Below, in pieces: positions 50,423 through 61,253 of a stretch of 64,000 nt of DNA. This DNA comes from HGM04593 sp045592125 (lineage in GTDB: Bacteria; Bacteroidota; Bacteroidia; Bacteroidales; Bacteroidaceae), in assembly GCA_045592125.1 (NCBI GenBank), contig JAZNUE010000071.1, positions 1 to 64,000 on the forward strand, in the 5' to 3' direction. Positions within the stretch are counted from its first letter, which is position 1. Each line of letters begins with the position of its first letter. The notes below the pieces were generated by a model. The model did no database searches and was not told the DNA's origin. It was given only the letters and a program-made list of their open reading frames with translations. The position numbers and the translations under genes were made by a program.

Positions 50423-51154
50423 TCAGTTGACATAGACACAGTCGAAATATTCGTCAAATATTGCCTTTGCAGCGTCAAGCTGCTCAGGAGTATTCTCCTT
50501 CACGCCCTTGAGCTTGTATTCCATGCCAAGCGGCTCATACTTGTGTGCACCCAGCGTATGGTAAGGCAGTACCTCAACACGCTTAATCATGTCATAGTCC
50601 CTGAAGTGCTCGCCCAATGCGCGCATATCTTCTTCAAATGCGCTGTATCCCTGGACAAGGACATAGCGTATCCAGAACGGCCTGCCCTGCTCCTGAAGCC
50701 ATTTGGCCGTAGCAAGCGTCTGCTTGTTCTGGCGCTCAGTAAGGATTGTGTGGCGCTCTGGGTTGAACTGCTTTATATCAAGCATTACGAGGTCGGCAAG
50801 AGAAAGCAGTTCCTCTACATCGCTGTTCCATATGCTGCCGTTTGTGTCAAGGCACACATGTATGCCCTGCTCCTTAAGGCGCTTTACTAGCGGAACCAGC
50901 GCCTTGGCCTGGAATGTGGGCTCGCCGCCGCTGAAGGTGACGCCTCCGCGCTTGCCAAAGAAAGGCTTCTCGTTCATGGCCATGCGCACGATATCCTCAA
51001 TGTCGGTCTCCTTGCTCTCGCCCTTGGCGTCTATTGTATCGGGGTTGGCGCAATAGAGGCAGCGGAAGTTACAGCCTTGCAGGAAGACCACAAGACGCAG
51101 TCCCGGACCATCGAAAGTACCGAGAGACTCATATGAATGTACTCTGATTTTCAT
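50423..51154 (-). CDS. pflA: Pyruvate formate-lyase activating enzyme
   Basis: A radical SAM enzyme that installs the glycyl radical on pyruvate formate-lyase. The 243-residue product starts MKIRVHSYESLGTFDGPGLR and carries CNFRCLYC (Cys28, Cys32, Cys35), GGVTFSGGEP and the C-terminal EVLPYHTLGAHKYEPLG. The ATG at 51154 gives the family's normal start; longer frames add unmatched residues. It lies behind pflB, separated by a terminator-like hairpin. Confidence 0.95.
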   Translation of the reverse strand: MKIRVHSYESLGTFDGPGLRLVVFLQGCNFRCLYCANPDTIDAKGESKETDIEDIVRMAMNEKPFFGKRGGVTFSGGEPTFQAKALVPLVKRLKEQGIHVCLDTNGSIWNSDVEELLSLADLVMLDIKQFNPERHTILTERQNKQTLATAKWLQEQGRPFWIRYVLVQGYSAFEEDMRALGEHFRDYDMIKRVEVLPYHTLGAHKYEPLGMEYKLKGVKENTPEQLDAAKAIFDEYFDCVYVN

Positions 51155-51259
51155 ATTAGAAACGTTTGGTTTAATGTTAACTAAATGTTTAACGGTTAAT
51201 CTTGCGTGAATATAAGGCCAAAGGTCCCTAAAGCGCAATCTTAAAGTCTATAGGTTAAA

Positions 51260-51288
51260 AATAGGCTGGCCTTGTGAGCCAGCCTATT
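51260..51288 (-). terminator. Terminator/attenuator between pflB and pflA
   Basis: Perfect 11-bp stem AATAGGCTGGC (51260-51270) / GCCAGCCTATT (51278-51288), loop cttgtga. On the minus strand it is followed by TTTAACC after TATT, giving a short T tract. It should end most pflB transcripts and lower pflA expression. Confidence 0.8.
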
Positions 51289-51309
51289 CTTGTTAGACAT
51301 TATCTGTTA

Positions 51310-53538
<2,229 letters not shown>

Positions 53539-53611
53539 AGTTATTTTACTTGTTTATTAAAAATGTTCACTTTTTTTAACGTGGCAGAAACAACCATTTC
53601 CACTCACACCT

Positions 53612-53620
53612 GCAAAGTTA
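53612..53620 (-). promoter_or_regulatory. -7 box of pflB
   Basis: Minus-strand TAACTTTGC matches TAnnTTTG, ~74 bases upstream of the ATG at 53538. Confidence 0.65.
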
Positions 53621-53698
53621 ATAAAAAAACATCTATATGGCATTATAATTAACAGGATATTTTTTTGAAATTGATACATTTTTGCAATTATTCCAATT

Positions 53699-54427
53699 CT
53701 ATTGCCTAAAAAGCGCTGCCAAACCGCTAAAAAGCATTAGAGAATAGACTATAATCCTGAAAATTCTGGCATTAATGGCCTTTGAGGCGTAAGCCCCGGC
53801 AAAGAGCCCGAGCAGTACACCAAGACTTCCTATTGAGAGAAAAAGAGGAGTCGCCTGAGTATAATATCCCCCGCCTGACCTTATACATAGATAGAAGAGG
53901 TTGAACGAGAGCCAGAATGCCTGCATAGTCGCCATGTATTCCCTCCTGTCGCTTATAGCATTGACACCATAAAGCACTACTGGCGGCCCAGGCATGCCGA
54001 ACATTGCACCCATCACGCCACTGGCCGCACCCGCCACGCATTGTGCACGCCAGGAAGTGAACACGCCCTTTACCTTATTCTCGAAAAAGAAGAAATAAAG
54101 CGAGGCCGCTATCAGCACGGCACCCAGGCAAGCCCTCAGCATGGAACTGCTGAATGACTGCATGCCCTGTATCACAAAGAAAGATACAAATGCATTGGAA
54201 AAGAAGACAACACCCATCCTGCGCCACTGCACAAAACGGAAATTGCGCAGGAGAATGAAAATCGCCGTACACCCCGACAGCAGGCCCGACAGCGCAACCG
54301 CCTCGTTATATGACGGCATGATATAAGGGAGGAACATCATGATGAATATTCCGAAACCGAAACCCGAGACACGCTGCACAAAGGCTGCACATGCCGACAG
54401 CAGGAAAACAAGAGACAGCAGCTTCAT
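53699..54427 (-). CDS. TauE/SafE-family membrane permease
   Basis: A 242-residue protein with about eight membrane helices in two similar halves: QRVSGFGFGIFIMMFLPYIM in the first, GAASGVMGAMFGMPGPPVVL in the second, both hallmarks of the sulfite exporter TauE/SafE family. These carry small organic or inorganic anions such as sulfite or sulfoacetate; the substrate here is unknown. The ATG at 54427 gives a normal N-terminal helix; the longer frame overlaps the GNAT gene. Confidence 0.85.
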   Translation of the reverse strand: MKLLSLVFLLSACAAFVQRVSGFGFGIFIMMFLPYIMPSYNEAVALSGLLSGCTAIFILLRNFRFVQWRRMGVVFFSNAFVSFFVIQGMQSFSSSMLRACLGAVLIAASLYFFFFENKVKGVFTSWRAQCVAGAASGVMGAMFGMPGPPVVLYGVNAISDRREYMATMQAFWLSFNLFYLCIRSGGGYYTQATPLFLSIGSLGVLLGLFAGAYASKAINARIFRIIVYSLMLFSGLAALFRQ

Positions 54428-54459
54428 ATTCACTGGGAAGATTTTCCTTATCCTTATTA

Positions 54460-54945
54460 TTATATAGCAAGCAATCTTGAGATATCGTCCTTTGAAAGCC
54501 TGTAGGCTGTCCATTCGTCCAGTGCAACAGCGCCCATTGAACGGTAGAAAGAGATGCTTGGAGCGTTCCAGTTGAGACATACCCACTCCATCCTGCCGCA
54601 GCCGCGCTCATGCGCAATCCTTACCAGTTCCATAAACAGGGCCTTGCCATAGCCTTTGCCGCGATACTCGGGATACACGAAAAGGTCCTCAAGGTAAAGT
54701 CCTGCACGCCCCACAAATGTGGAGAAATTATGGAAAAAGAGCGCAAACCCCACCTCCTTGCCGCCTTCCATTGCAAAGATTACCTCGGCACGCTCCTTGT
54801 CAAAGAGCTGTTCCTCGAGGAAACTGACAGTCGCCTCTACTTCATTTTCCATCTTCTCATACCTCGCAATCCCTTTGATAAACTCTAGGATAAGGGCAGC
54901 GTCATTACGCACCGCCTTGCGTATATGTACATCTTGTCTTTCCAT
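54460..54945 (-). CDS. GNAT-family N-acetyltransferase (polyamine-type)
   Basis: A 161-residue acetyl-CoA-dependent acetyltransferase: IRKAVRNDAALILEFIKGIA at the start, LYLEDLFVYPEYRGKGYGKA with the acetyl-CoA loop RGKGYG, and WVCLNWNAPSISFYRSMGAV. This is the signature of the diamine/spermidine acetyltransferase (SSAT-like) subgroup. The true substrate may be another amine. It lies 32 nt upstream of the permease gene, so the two could be cotranscribed. Confidence 0.87.
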   Translation of the reverse strand: MERQDVHIRKAVRNDAALILEFIKGIARYEKMENEVEATVSFLEEQLFDKERAEVIFAMEGGKEVGFALFFHNFSTFVGRAGLYLEDLFVYPEYRGKGYGKALFMELVRIAHERGCGRMEWVCLNWNAPSISFYRSMGAVALDEWTAYRLSKDDISRLLAI

Positions 54946-55025
54946 AAGAGCGCCTTACATTAAGGCAGGTCCTACAAATCCCAGAAAGACCCATAGAACC
55001 TGCCGATGACTGCTAATCCATTACG

Positions 55026-58000
55026 CTACCACTTGATGAAACGGTGTGAACGCACCTCGCCGCCACACTTTATTACTGCTATGTATGGCGATTGGGGCTG
55101 CGCTGCAAGCGAAACGACAGCCTCGCCGCCAACTGCCACAGCATTGCCTACCTGGGCGCCGCCAAAATTGACAACTGAAACTTCTGCACCTTCGGGAAGG
55201 CCCGTGCAACGCAGCGCCTGTGACTCTACCTCGTACACTATAGCAGTTGCTGCAATGCCTACATTCCCCACACCTGTCTCCTTGCCGTTTACAGTGCTTA
55301 TACGCAGCTTATGCGATACCGGTGAGTAAGGACAGTAATACTTGGCCTCTGTGCCAGGACCGCAGCTTCCGTTGCCGATACCACGCTGCATGTAGTCTAT
55401 TGTAGCATAGACAACATCGTCCTTCTTCAAATCCCACGGGTGCAGCTCTGGTACAAGATACTGTGCCTGGTCATAGTGCGACAGGGAGAATGAGACTTCA
55501 CCCTCTGTCTCAACCTTGATTGCATTGCCGTTCTCCGGGTTCCACAATGTGAAGTCGCGCAGCGCCATGCGGTTACCGTGTGACTGCGGGTGGGCATACA
55601 TCTCGAACATGTCGTCCACGGTTGTAGTATAACGTCCGAGGAATGAGCCTGTCTGGCGGTCTATGTAGTTCTCCCATGGACCCTTCGCATAGTACTCAAT
55701 ATTCTCATAGCCTGCGGGGAACAGCATGTCAAGACCGATACGGCGCAGCGCGTTGGTCTTGGGACTGTAATTGACCTTCATATCCACCACACCGCTTGAA
55801 TATACGGTATATGTAATAACGTATGGGCACTTGCTATGGTCTACATTCACTTTAATGCTGCATGTCTTCGCATCGCCAGAGAGCGCGCTGCTTACTGTTG
55901 CAGAGCTGATTGCTGCGCTCTTGTCACCGAACACATGCTCGCCATAAGGGCTCTCGTTCTCAATCCAGCGGATATTGCTGTAGATTGGGAAGCTACCCGG
56001 TTCAACTACCTGAACGCCATTGGCAATCCACTCTGTAACGAAACCCTTTGCATCGAGTTTGAAACTGATGTTACTGTTGGTTACAGAGACACCATTGCTC
56101 TTGTTCACCGTGAGCGTCTCACTGCCTTGCGGAGCTGCGGCCAAAGATGTACGCTCCTGAAGCACGAACTGCTCGGTTGCCATAGGATAACCGGCCTCGC
56201 ACCAGGCTTCTGCATTATTCTTGAGCAGTTCCACATTTAGAGCATATTCCTTGCCGCTCTCAAGCGCAGTTGCAACACTAAGCCTAACCGACTTTGTCGC
56301 GCCTGGAGCAACTGAAGGCATTTCCATTGTATTCTCTTCAACGACATTGCCGTCGCAAAGAACCTTATACCGGAGCGTAAACCCGTTCAAGTCAATAAAG
56401 TTATACTTGTTCTTTATTATAAGGCTGCCATTGCTGTATGTAAACTTTACATACTGGTAAACCTTCTTAACCTCGGTAAGCTTTGCTGTCCATGCACGGT
56501 CGGCTGTGATGATACCGTTGTTACAGAAATTGCCCTGATGAGGACCGGGATAGTCATAGCCGCTAGTATAGTGCAGGAACCCGTTCTTCTCAAGCTGGCC
56601 GTTCTTTATCGCCTGCGGGTCGTAGACTGACTGGTCTACCCAGTCCCATATACAGCCGCCTATACCATACTTGCTGCCCTCTATTATATCCCAGTAATCC
56701 TGCAGGTTGCCTACAGCATTACCCATGGCATGCGCATATTCGCAAAGGAAGAACGGCTCGCCGCCGATACTGTTGGCACAATGGTTCTGGGTATAAGAGA
56801 GGTTAGGATACATCTTTGAATCCATATCGGTGTTGTTGGCAGAATTCACGTTTGAATAACCCTCGTAATGGATTGGGCGCGAATCGAGCGCGCGTGTAGC
56901 CGAATATGTCGCATCAAAGTTCACGCCTACACCCGACTCGTTACCGAGCGACCAGAACACAACTGAAGGATGGTTGCGGTCACGGTAAACCATGCGTACA
57001 GTACGGTCAACATACTGGGCCATCCATGTAGGGTCGTTAGAGATACTGTTGTCCTTCTTGTCGGTCCAGCTCTTGTGACACTCAACATCGGCCTCATCCA
57101 TCACATAAAGCCCGTAATAGTCGAACATCGCATACATCTTGGCCGCACGGGGATAGTGGCTTGTACGCACCATGTTCACATTGGCCTGCTTCATCAGCTC
57201 AATATCCTTGAGCATTGTCGCATTATCCATTGTACGTCCATAAAGCGGATGGGTATCCTGTGTATTCACGCCCTTGAAGTATACGCGCTGCCCGTTGATG
57301 AGCACCACGCCACCTTTTATCTCAATGTGGCGGAAACCGTACTTTGTAGAGAAAACCATCTCCTCATTGCCGGCAGTATCCTTCTGGCGCACGACAACAG
57401 TATACAGGTCAGGTGTCTCGGCTGTCCAGGCCTGCAAATCGCTGAGGCCCTCAAAAAGGATATTGCAGCTGGCGGCTGTCACGCCTTCGGCAAGCTCCAC
57501 GCTTGCGCTCTTTGCAGCAACGGCAGTCCCGTCGGGCGCTATAAGCTCGGCCTCAACAGACTTGCTTGCAGCAACGCCCGTACGGTTGTCTACCTCGATG
57601 GCAACGTTCATGCTGCCGCCATTGTATGTGCTGTTGAGCGTGCTTGTGATGTAATGGTCGCGCACGAACGTCTTAGGTGTCGCATAGAGATATACATCGC
57701 GGTGCATGCCGCTCATGTGGAACATATCCTGCCCCTCAAGGTATGAAGCGTCGCTCCAGCGGAATACTTGCACGCATATATTGTTCTCGCCAGTACGCAC
57801 ATGTGCGCTTATGTCGAACTCATGGTCATTGTTGCCGCCTTGGGTGTAGCCCACATACTTGCCGTTCACCCAAACAAACGCAGCACTGTAGAGACCGTCG
57901 AAATGCAGGAACACATTCTTTGCGTCCCAGCCCTCGGGCAAGGTGAATGTGCGGCGATAGGACCCGACAGGATTATCACCGACACCATCTACCTTGTTTG

Positions 58001-59294
58001 AAATGTAAGGAGGATTGTTGAGGAACGCATACTCCACGTTCACATAGAGCGGAAGGTCATACCCCTTCATCTCCCAGCAAGAGGGAACGTCGATATCATC
58101 CCAAGATGAGACATCGGCATCATTGCCCCAGAATGTATCTTCGCCCGGACGCGCAGATGGCTCGGGAACAAGATTGAATTTCCATGTGCCGTTGAGCGAG
58201 AGGTAATCGGCCTTCTCAGGAGTGAGCCATGGAAGAGTGTAGCTTGCATCCTCCTTCATGGCCGCTGTAGATGTATATGGAATAAAGGTCGCATGGGCTG
58301 CTTCCTTGTTCTCCTCGAACATCTGCTGGTCCTCCCAATAATTGCCTTTTGGACCGGCAACCATCGTAAAGAAGAACTTGCTGTTATCACCATCCTTGCT
58401 GGCAGAAGCAATCAGGCCGCTACCGCTGGCCTTTAAGTAGTATCTTGTACTTTTATATGTCGCCGTAAGATAGAAGCAGCCATCACCAGCATCCTCCAGA
58501 ACCAGATTCTGATTTTCGTTGTTCACATCCGTGCTATAAATAAGCGGTGTCTTGTCACCGTTGAGGAAGAGATCTATTGACTGGTTGCAGCTGTTTGAGG
58601 TCAGCACCAGGCCTTTCTTTCCATTAGAGACCCTCCATGACTGGGCTGCATCATCTGCGACATAGGGTTTCATCTCAATAAGTGCCCCAAGCTCACCACT
58701 CGCCGGGGCAGTAATTACGTTCTTAGTCGCAACATTGCTTATTACATAGCTCTTGCCGGCATATACCTTAGCCAAAGTAAACTGTTTGCCCGTATTGTGG
58801 AAAACGTAGAGTATATCCTCAGGAGCATATTCGGTCAACATCATCGGATATCCGTCACTTGACGGCGCAAGGAACTGGTAGGGATTCGACGCGTTTGCCA
58901 TACGGTTATATCCATCGCCTGGGGCCACAATCCTAAAATGCTGGTTAGGGTTCGAAGGCTCATAGTTCCACTGGACAGGATGGCCTACGCCGGGAGCCAT
59001 ATCAAGAGCCTTGCCTGATGTTGGGTTCACAAAGGAGAAAACACCATCGGTGCCAGTAGGATACATTGCCCATTCTTGGCCTGCACTTGATTCATTGCCC
59101 GCCGCGAATACAATCCTTGCGTCGTTGTTAACATTGTCGCCATTAGAGAGGAACTTGCCATTTGCAAGGTTCTCGATACGGTACACCGTAACATTCTCTA
59201 CGCTTGGCTTCAGTTCTTCGGCACTGGCAATTGTTGCCGGCACACATGCGAGCGACGCAAGTGCCACAGCAAAAAGTCTTGAGATTCTTTTCAT
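55026..59294 (-). CDS. Secreted GH2 beta-galactosidase with ricin-like lectin part and type IX-like C-terminal domain
   Basis: A 1422-residue exported enzyme. Signal peptide …ACVPATIASA; residues ~35-320 show repeated QxW/QxF strands (GQEWAMY, NQHFRI, AQSWRVS) of ricin-type beta-trefoils; ~360-650 GH2 sugar-binding and Ig-like domains; ~655-950 the catalytic barrel with acid/base WSLGNESG (Glu786) and nucleophile FLCEYAHAMGN (Glu852); ~1080-1340 the LacZ small-chain domain. The last ~70 residues (LPEGAEVSVVNFGGAQVGNA … GGEVRSHRFIKW) follow the type IX sorting domain pattern. It probably removes terminal beta-galactose from glycans at the cell surface. The ATG at 59294 fits the signal peptide. 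Confidence 0.9.
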   Translation of the reverse strand: MKRISRLFAVALASLACVPATIASAEELKPSVENVTVYRIENLANGKFLSNGDNVNNDARIVFAAGNESSAGQEWAMYPTGTDGVFSFVNPTSGKALDMAPGVGHPVQWNYEPSNPNQHFRIVAPGDGYNRMANASNPYQFLAPSSDGYPMMLTEYAPEDILYVFHNTGKQFTLAKVYAGKSYVISNVATKNVITAPASGELGALIEMKPYVADDAAQSWRVSNGKKGLVLTSNSCNQSIDLFLNGDKTPLIYSTDVNNENQNLVLEDAGDGCFYLTATYKSTRYYLKASGSGLIASASKDGDNSKFFFTMVAGPKGNYWEDQQMFEENKEAAHATFIPYTSTAAMKEDASYTLPWLTPEKADYLSLNGTWKFNLVPEPSARPGEDTFWGNDADVSSWDDIDVPSCWEMKGYDLPLYVNVEYAFLNNPPYISNKVDGVGDNPVGSYRRTFTLPEGWDAKNVFLHFDGLYSAAFVWVNGKYVGYTQGGNNDHEFDISAHVRTGENNICVQVFRWSDASYLEGQDMFHMSGMHRDVYLYATPKTFVRDHYITSTLNSTYNGGSMNVAIEVDNRTGVAASKSVEAELIAPDGTAVAAKSASVELAEGVTAASCNILFEGLSDLQAWTAETPDLYTVVVRQKDTAGNEEMVFSTKYGFRHIEIKGGVVLINGQRVYFKGVNTQDTHPLYGRTMDNATMLKDIELMKQANVNMVRTSHYPRAAKMYAMFDYYGLYVMDEADVECHKSWTDKKDNSISNDPTWMAQYVDRTVRMVYRDRNHPSVVFWSLGNESGVGVNFDATYSATRALDSRPIHYEGYSNVNSANNTDMDSKMYPNLSYTQNHCANSIGGEPFFLCEYAHAMGNAVGNLQDYWDIIEGSKYGIGGCIWDWVDQSVYDPQAIKNGQLEKNGFLHYTSGYDYPGPHQGNFCNNGIITADRAWTAKLTEVKKVYQYVKFTYSNGSLIIKNKYNFIDLNGFTLRYKVLCDGNVVEENTMEMPSVAPGATKSVRLSVATALESGKEYALNVELLKNNAEAWCEAGYPMATEQFVLQERTSLAAAPQGSETLTVNKSNGVSVTNSNISFKLDAKGFVTEWIANGVQVVEPGSFPIYSNIRWIENESPYGEHVFGDKSAAISSATVSSALSGDAKTCSIKVNVDHSKCPYVITYTVYSSGVVDMKVNYSPKTNALRRIGLDMLFPAGYENIEYYAKGPWENYIDRQTGSFLGRYTTTVDDMFEMYAHPQSHGNRMALRDFTLWNPENGNAIKVETEGEVSFSLSHYDQAQYLVPELHPWDLKKDDVVYATIDYMQRGIGNGSCGPGTEAKYYCPYSPVSHKLRISTVNGKETGVGNVGIAATAIVYEVESQALRCTGLPEGAEVSVVNFGGAQVGNAVAVGGEAVVSLAAQPQSPYIAVIKCGGEVRSHRFIKW

Positions 59295-59372
59295 AGATAT
59301 CGCTAGTTTTATCAATATACGTCAAATTATGGTGCCTGCCCTGCAAGCACCTGTGACATAACATTAGTTTTT

Positions 59373-59381
59373 ACAAAGATA
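59373..59381 (-). promoter_or_regulatory. -7 box of the GH2 gene
   Basis: Minus-strand TATCTTTGT, ~79 bases upstream of the ATG; one base off the best consensus at its last position. Confidence 0.6.
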
Positions 59382-59461
59382 TGAAAAGTTATGAATTTAT
59401 AATAAACTATAAAATATAAGTTACGTGTTTTATAATTTTTTCAGAACTCGCAATTTTGGAG

Positions 59462-59470
59462 TATCTTCGC
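59462..59470 (+). promoter_or_regulatory. -7 box of the M23 peptidase gene
   Basis: TATCTTCGC, 32 bases before the ATG at 59502. Confidence 0.6.
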
Positions 59471-59501
59471 ACAGGGTTCATAAAGGACACAGAAAAACGC
59501 G

Positions 59502-60806
59502 ATGAAAAGAAACATTATAGCAATAACGGCCATTGCAGTTGCCGCAGCGGCAGGATTATCCCTGGCCTTTATTACAAAAGAAGAGAAAACTGCAGGCAAG
59601 CTGCAGGCCGAGACTGTAGAAGACACCGTTCCGCCGGCACCTGCAGTAATGAAATATGGGTTGCCAATTGAAGAGTTTATTGTAAGATATGACACAGTAA
59701 AGCCAAGGGAGACCCTTGCCGAGGTGCTTTTCGGGTTCGGGTTCAGCGCACAGCAGATACATGACCTCACCCAATGCCCCGACAGCATATTCGACGAGAG
59801 GAAGATACGGCCGGGGCAGGCCTGCGCGCTCCTTTGCGGCAGCGACAGCACGCCCCGTCATTTCATCTACGAGACAAGCCCCAAGAGCTATGTGACTTTT
59901 GACATTGCCAACGGTTTCAGCGCAGCAAGGCACGAAAAGCCCACCTGCTGGAAGACAGGCGAGGTTGCCGGGCGCGTAAGCTCGTCGCTGTGGGTTGCCA
60001 TGGAAGAGAGCAACGCTTCGCCGCAGCTTGCAGTGCTCATGTCGCATATTTTCGGATGGTCGGTAGACTTCTTCGGCATTCAGCAGGGAGACGAGTTCCG
60101 CCTCATCTATTCGCAGGAGCATGCTGAAGACAAGCCATTGAACAATTACCGCATTGAGGCCGCGTCATTCTGCGCTTCGGGCAACACAGTATATGCCATA
60201 CCATTCACACAGGGCGAAGAAGGAGAGCTCTTCTACAACACCGACGGCAACAGCCTTGAAGGAGCATTCCTGAAGACCCCGCTCGATTTCTACCGTATTT
60301 CGTCAAAGTTCTCCAACAGCCGCTACCATCCAGTGCTCAAGCGTTACCGCGCCCATCATGGCGTAGACTATGCAGCGCCAAAAGGCACACCGGTATATGC
60401 CATAGGCAGCGGCAAGGTAATAAAGAAAGGCTACCAGGCCAACGGCGGAGGCAACTACGTGAAGATTCGCCACAACAGCACCTACACGACAACCTACATG
60501 CACCTTTCAAAGTTCGCGAAAGGACTTAAGGAAGGGGACTACGTGAAGCAGAAGCAGGTAATAGGATATGTAGGCTCTACAGGACTATCGACCGGGCCTC
60601 ACCTCGACTTCCGTGTACACGAGAACGGCAAGCCCATTAACCCGCTCACAATAAAGTCACAGCCCAAGATGCCCATAAGCGACGCCAACAAGGAGGCATT
60701 CGCAATTATCAGGGACTCGCTGGTAAACAGGCTGCAGTCAATACCTATGGAGACAGCGGTTATAAATGCTGAAGAACAAGGCATGCAAGGGCCAAAGGCG
60801 AGCTAG
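59502..60806 (+). CDS. M23-family metallopeptidase (LysM-less, membrane-anchored)
   Basis: A 434-residue exported protein with an N-terminal signal/anchor helix (IIAITAIAVAAAAGLSLAFI). An ~200-residue N-terminal part (RETLAEVLFGFGFSAQQIHD, then KIRPGQACALL) resembles the LysM-like/OapA region of cell-wall endopeptidases. The M23 domain covers ~265-385: HHGVDYAAPKGTPV (His285, Asp289), TYMHLSKF (His334) and GPHLDFRVH, where the usual HxH is HxD (His367, Asp369). It should cut peptidoglycan cross-links, but the changed ligand is notable. Confidence 0.87.
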   Translation: MKRNIIAITAIAVAAAAGLSLAFITKEEKTAGKLQAETVEDTVPPAPAVMKYGLPIEEFIVRYDTVKPRETLAEVLFGFGFSAQQIHDLTQCPDSIFDERKIRPGQACALLCGSDSTPRHFIYETSPKSYVTFDIANGFSAARHEKPTCWKTGEVAGRVSSSLWVAMEESNASPQLAVLMSHIFGWSVDFFGIQQGDEFRLIYSQEHAEDKPLNNYRIEAASFCASGNTVYAIPFTQGEEGELFYNTDGNSLEGAFLKTPLDFYRISSKFSNSRYHPVLKRYRAHHGVDYAAPKGTPVYAIGSGKVIKKGYQANGGGNYVKIRHNSTYTTTYMHLSKFAKGLKEGDYVKQKQVIGYVGSTGLSTGPHLDFRVHENGKPINPLTIKSQPKMPISDANKEAFAIIRDSLVNRLQSIPMETAVINAEEQGMQGPKAS

Positions 60807-60826
60807 CCGAACATAGGCAAGGATTC

Positions 60827-61126
60827 CTAAGGACGATTCTTTCTCTTCGGGTTTGCAGGAAACCATCCCTTCTCTACCCTCTTCTTCTGATGGAACACCT
60901 CGCCGATACTCCAGAAGGAGGAGAAGGCCACAACCCCCAGAATTATTGAGACAGTAAGATTGGCGGTCATAAGCGAGGCAACGCCCGACGCAATCCCAAG
61001 CAGCAGGAAAAGCCACCAGCTCCGCACACCTATATAGTATTCCGCCTTAATTACAAGCGGATGAAAGACTCCTATTACAAGAAATGTAACTATACCTATT
61101 ATTATTCCTGAAAAATTAAGTTCCAT
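60827..61126 (-). CDS. DUF4491 small membrane protein
   Basis: A 99-residue protein with three membrane helices (FSGIIIGIVTFLVIGVFHPL; WLFLLLGIASGVASLM; TVSIILGVVAFSSFWSIGEV) and a basic tail VEKGWFPANPKRKNRP. It matches DUF4491, whose members end in GWFPxNPKR. Function unknown. The ATG at 61126 is preferred over an upstream one six codons earlier. Convergent with the M23 gene, 20 nt apart. Confidence 0.85.
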   Translation of the reverse strand: MELNFSGIIIGIVTFLVIGVFHPLVIKAEYYIGVRSWWLFLLLGIASGVASLMTANLTVSIILGVVAFSSFWSIGEVFHQKKRVEKGWFPANPKRKNRP

Positions 61127-61147
61127 AATCTGTTTCAAAATCACCCG

Positions 61148-61156
61148 GCAAAAATA
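61148..61156 (-). promoter_or_regulatory. -7 box of the DUF4491 gene
   Basis: Minus-strand TATTTTTGC, 22 bases before the ATG at 61126. Confidence 0.6.
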
Positions 61157-61186
61157 GCGACAAAACAGAGAAACGCAAAAGAATTA

Positions 61187-61219
61187 TTTGTTGTTTTCGC
61201 ATTGTTCGTTTATTTTTGC
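61187..61219 (+). promoter_or_regulatory. Promoter of the alpha-L-fucosidase gene
   Basis: TTTG (61187-61190), 20 bases, TATTTTTGC (61211-61219): very close to the Bacteroidetes consensus TTTG-N19-TAnnTTTG. The ATG is 35 bases downstream. Confidence 0.7.
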
Positions 61220-61253
61220 AGGTGATGTACAATCCACAAATAGCATAACAATC

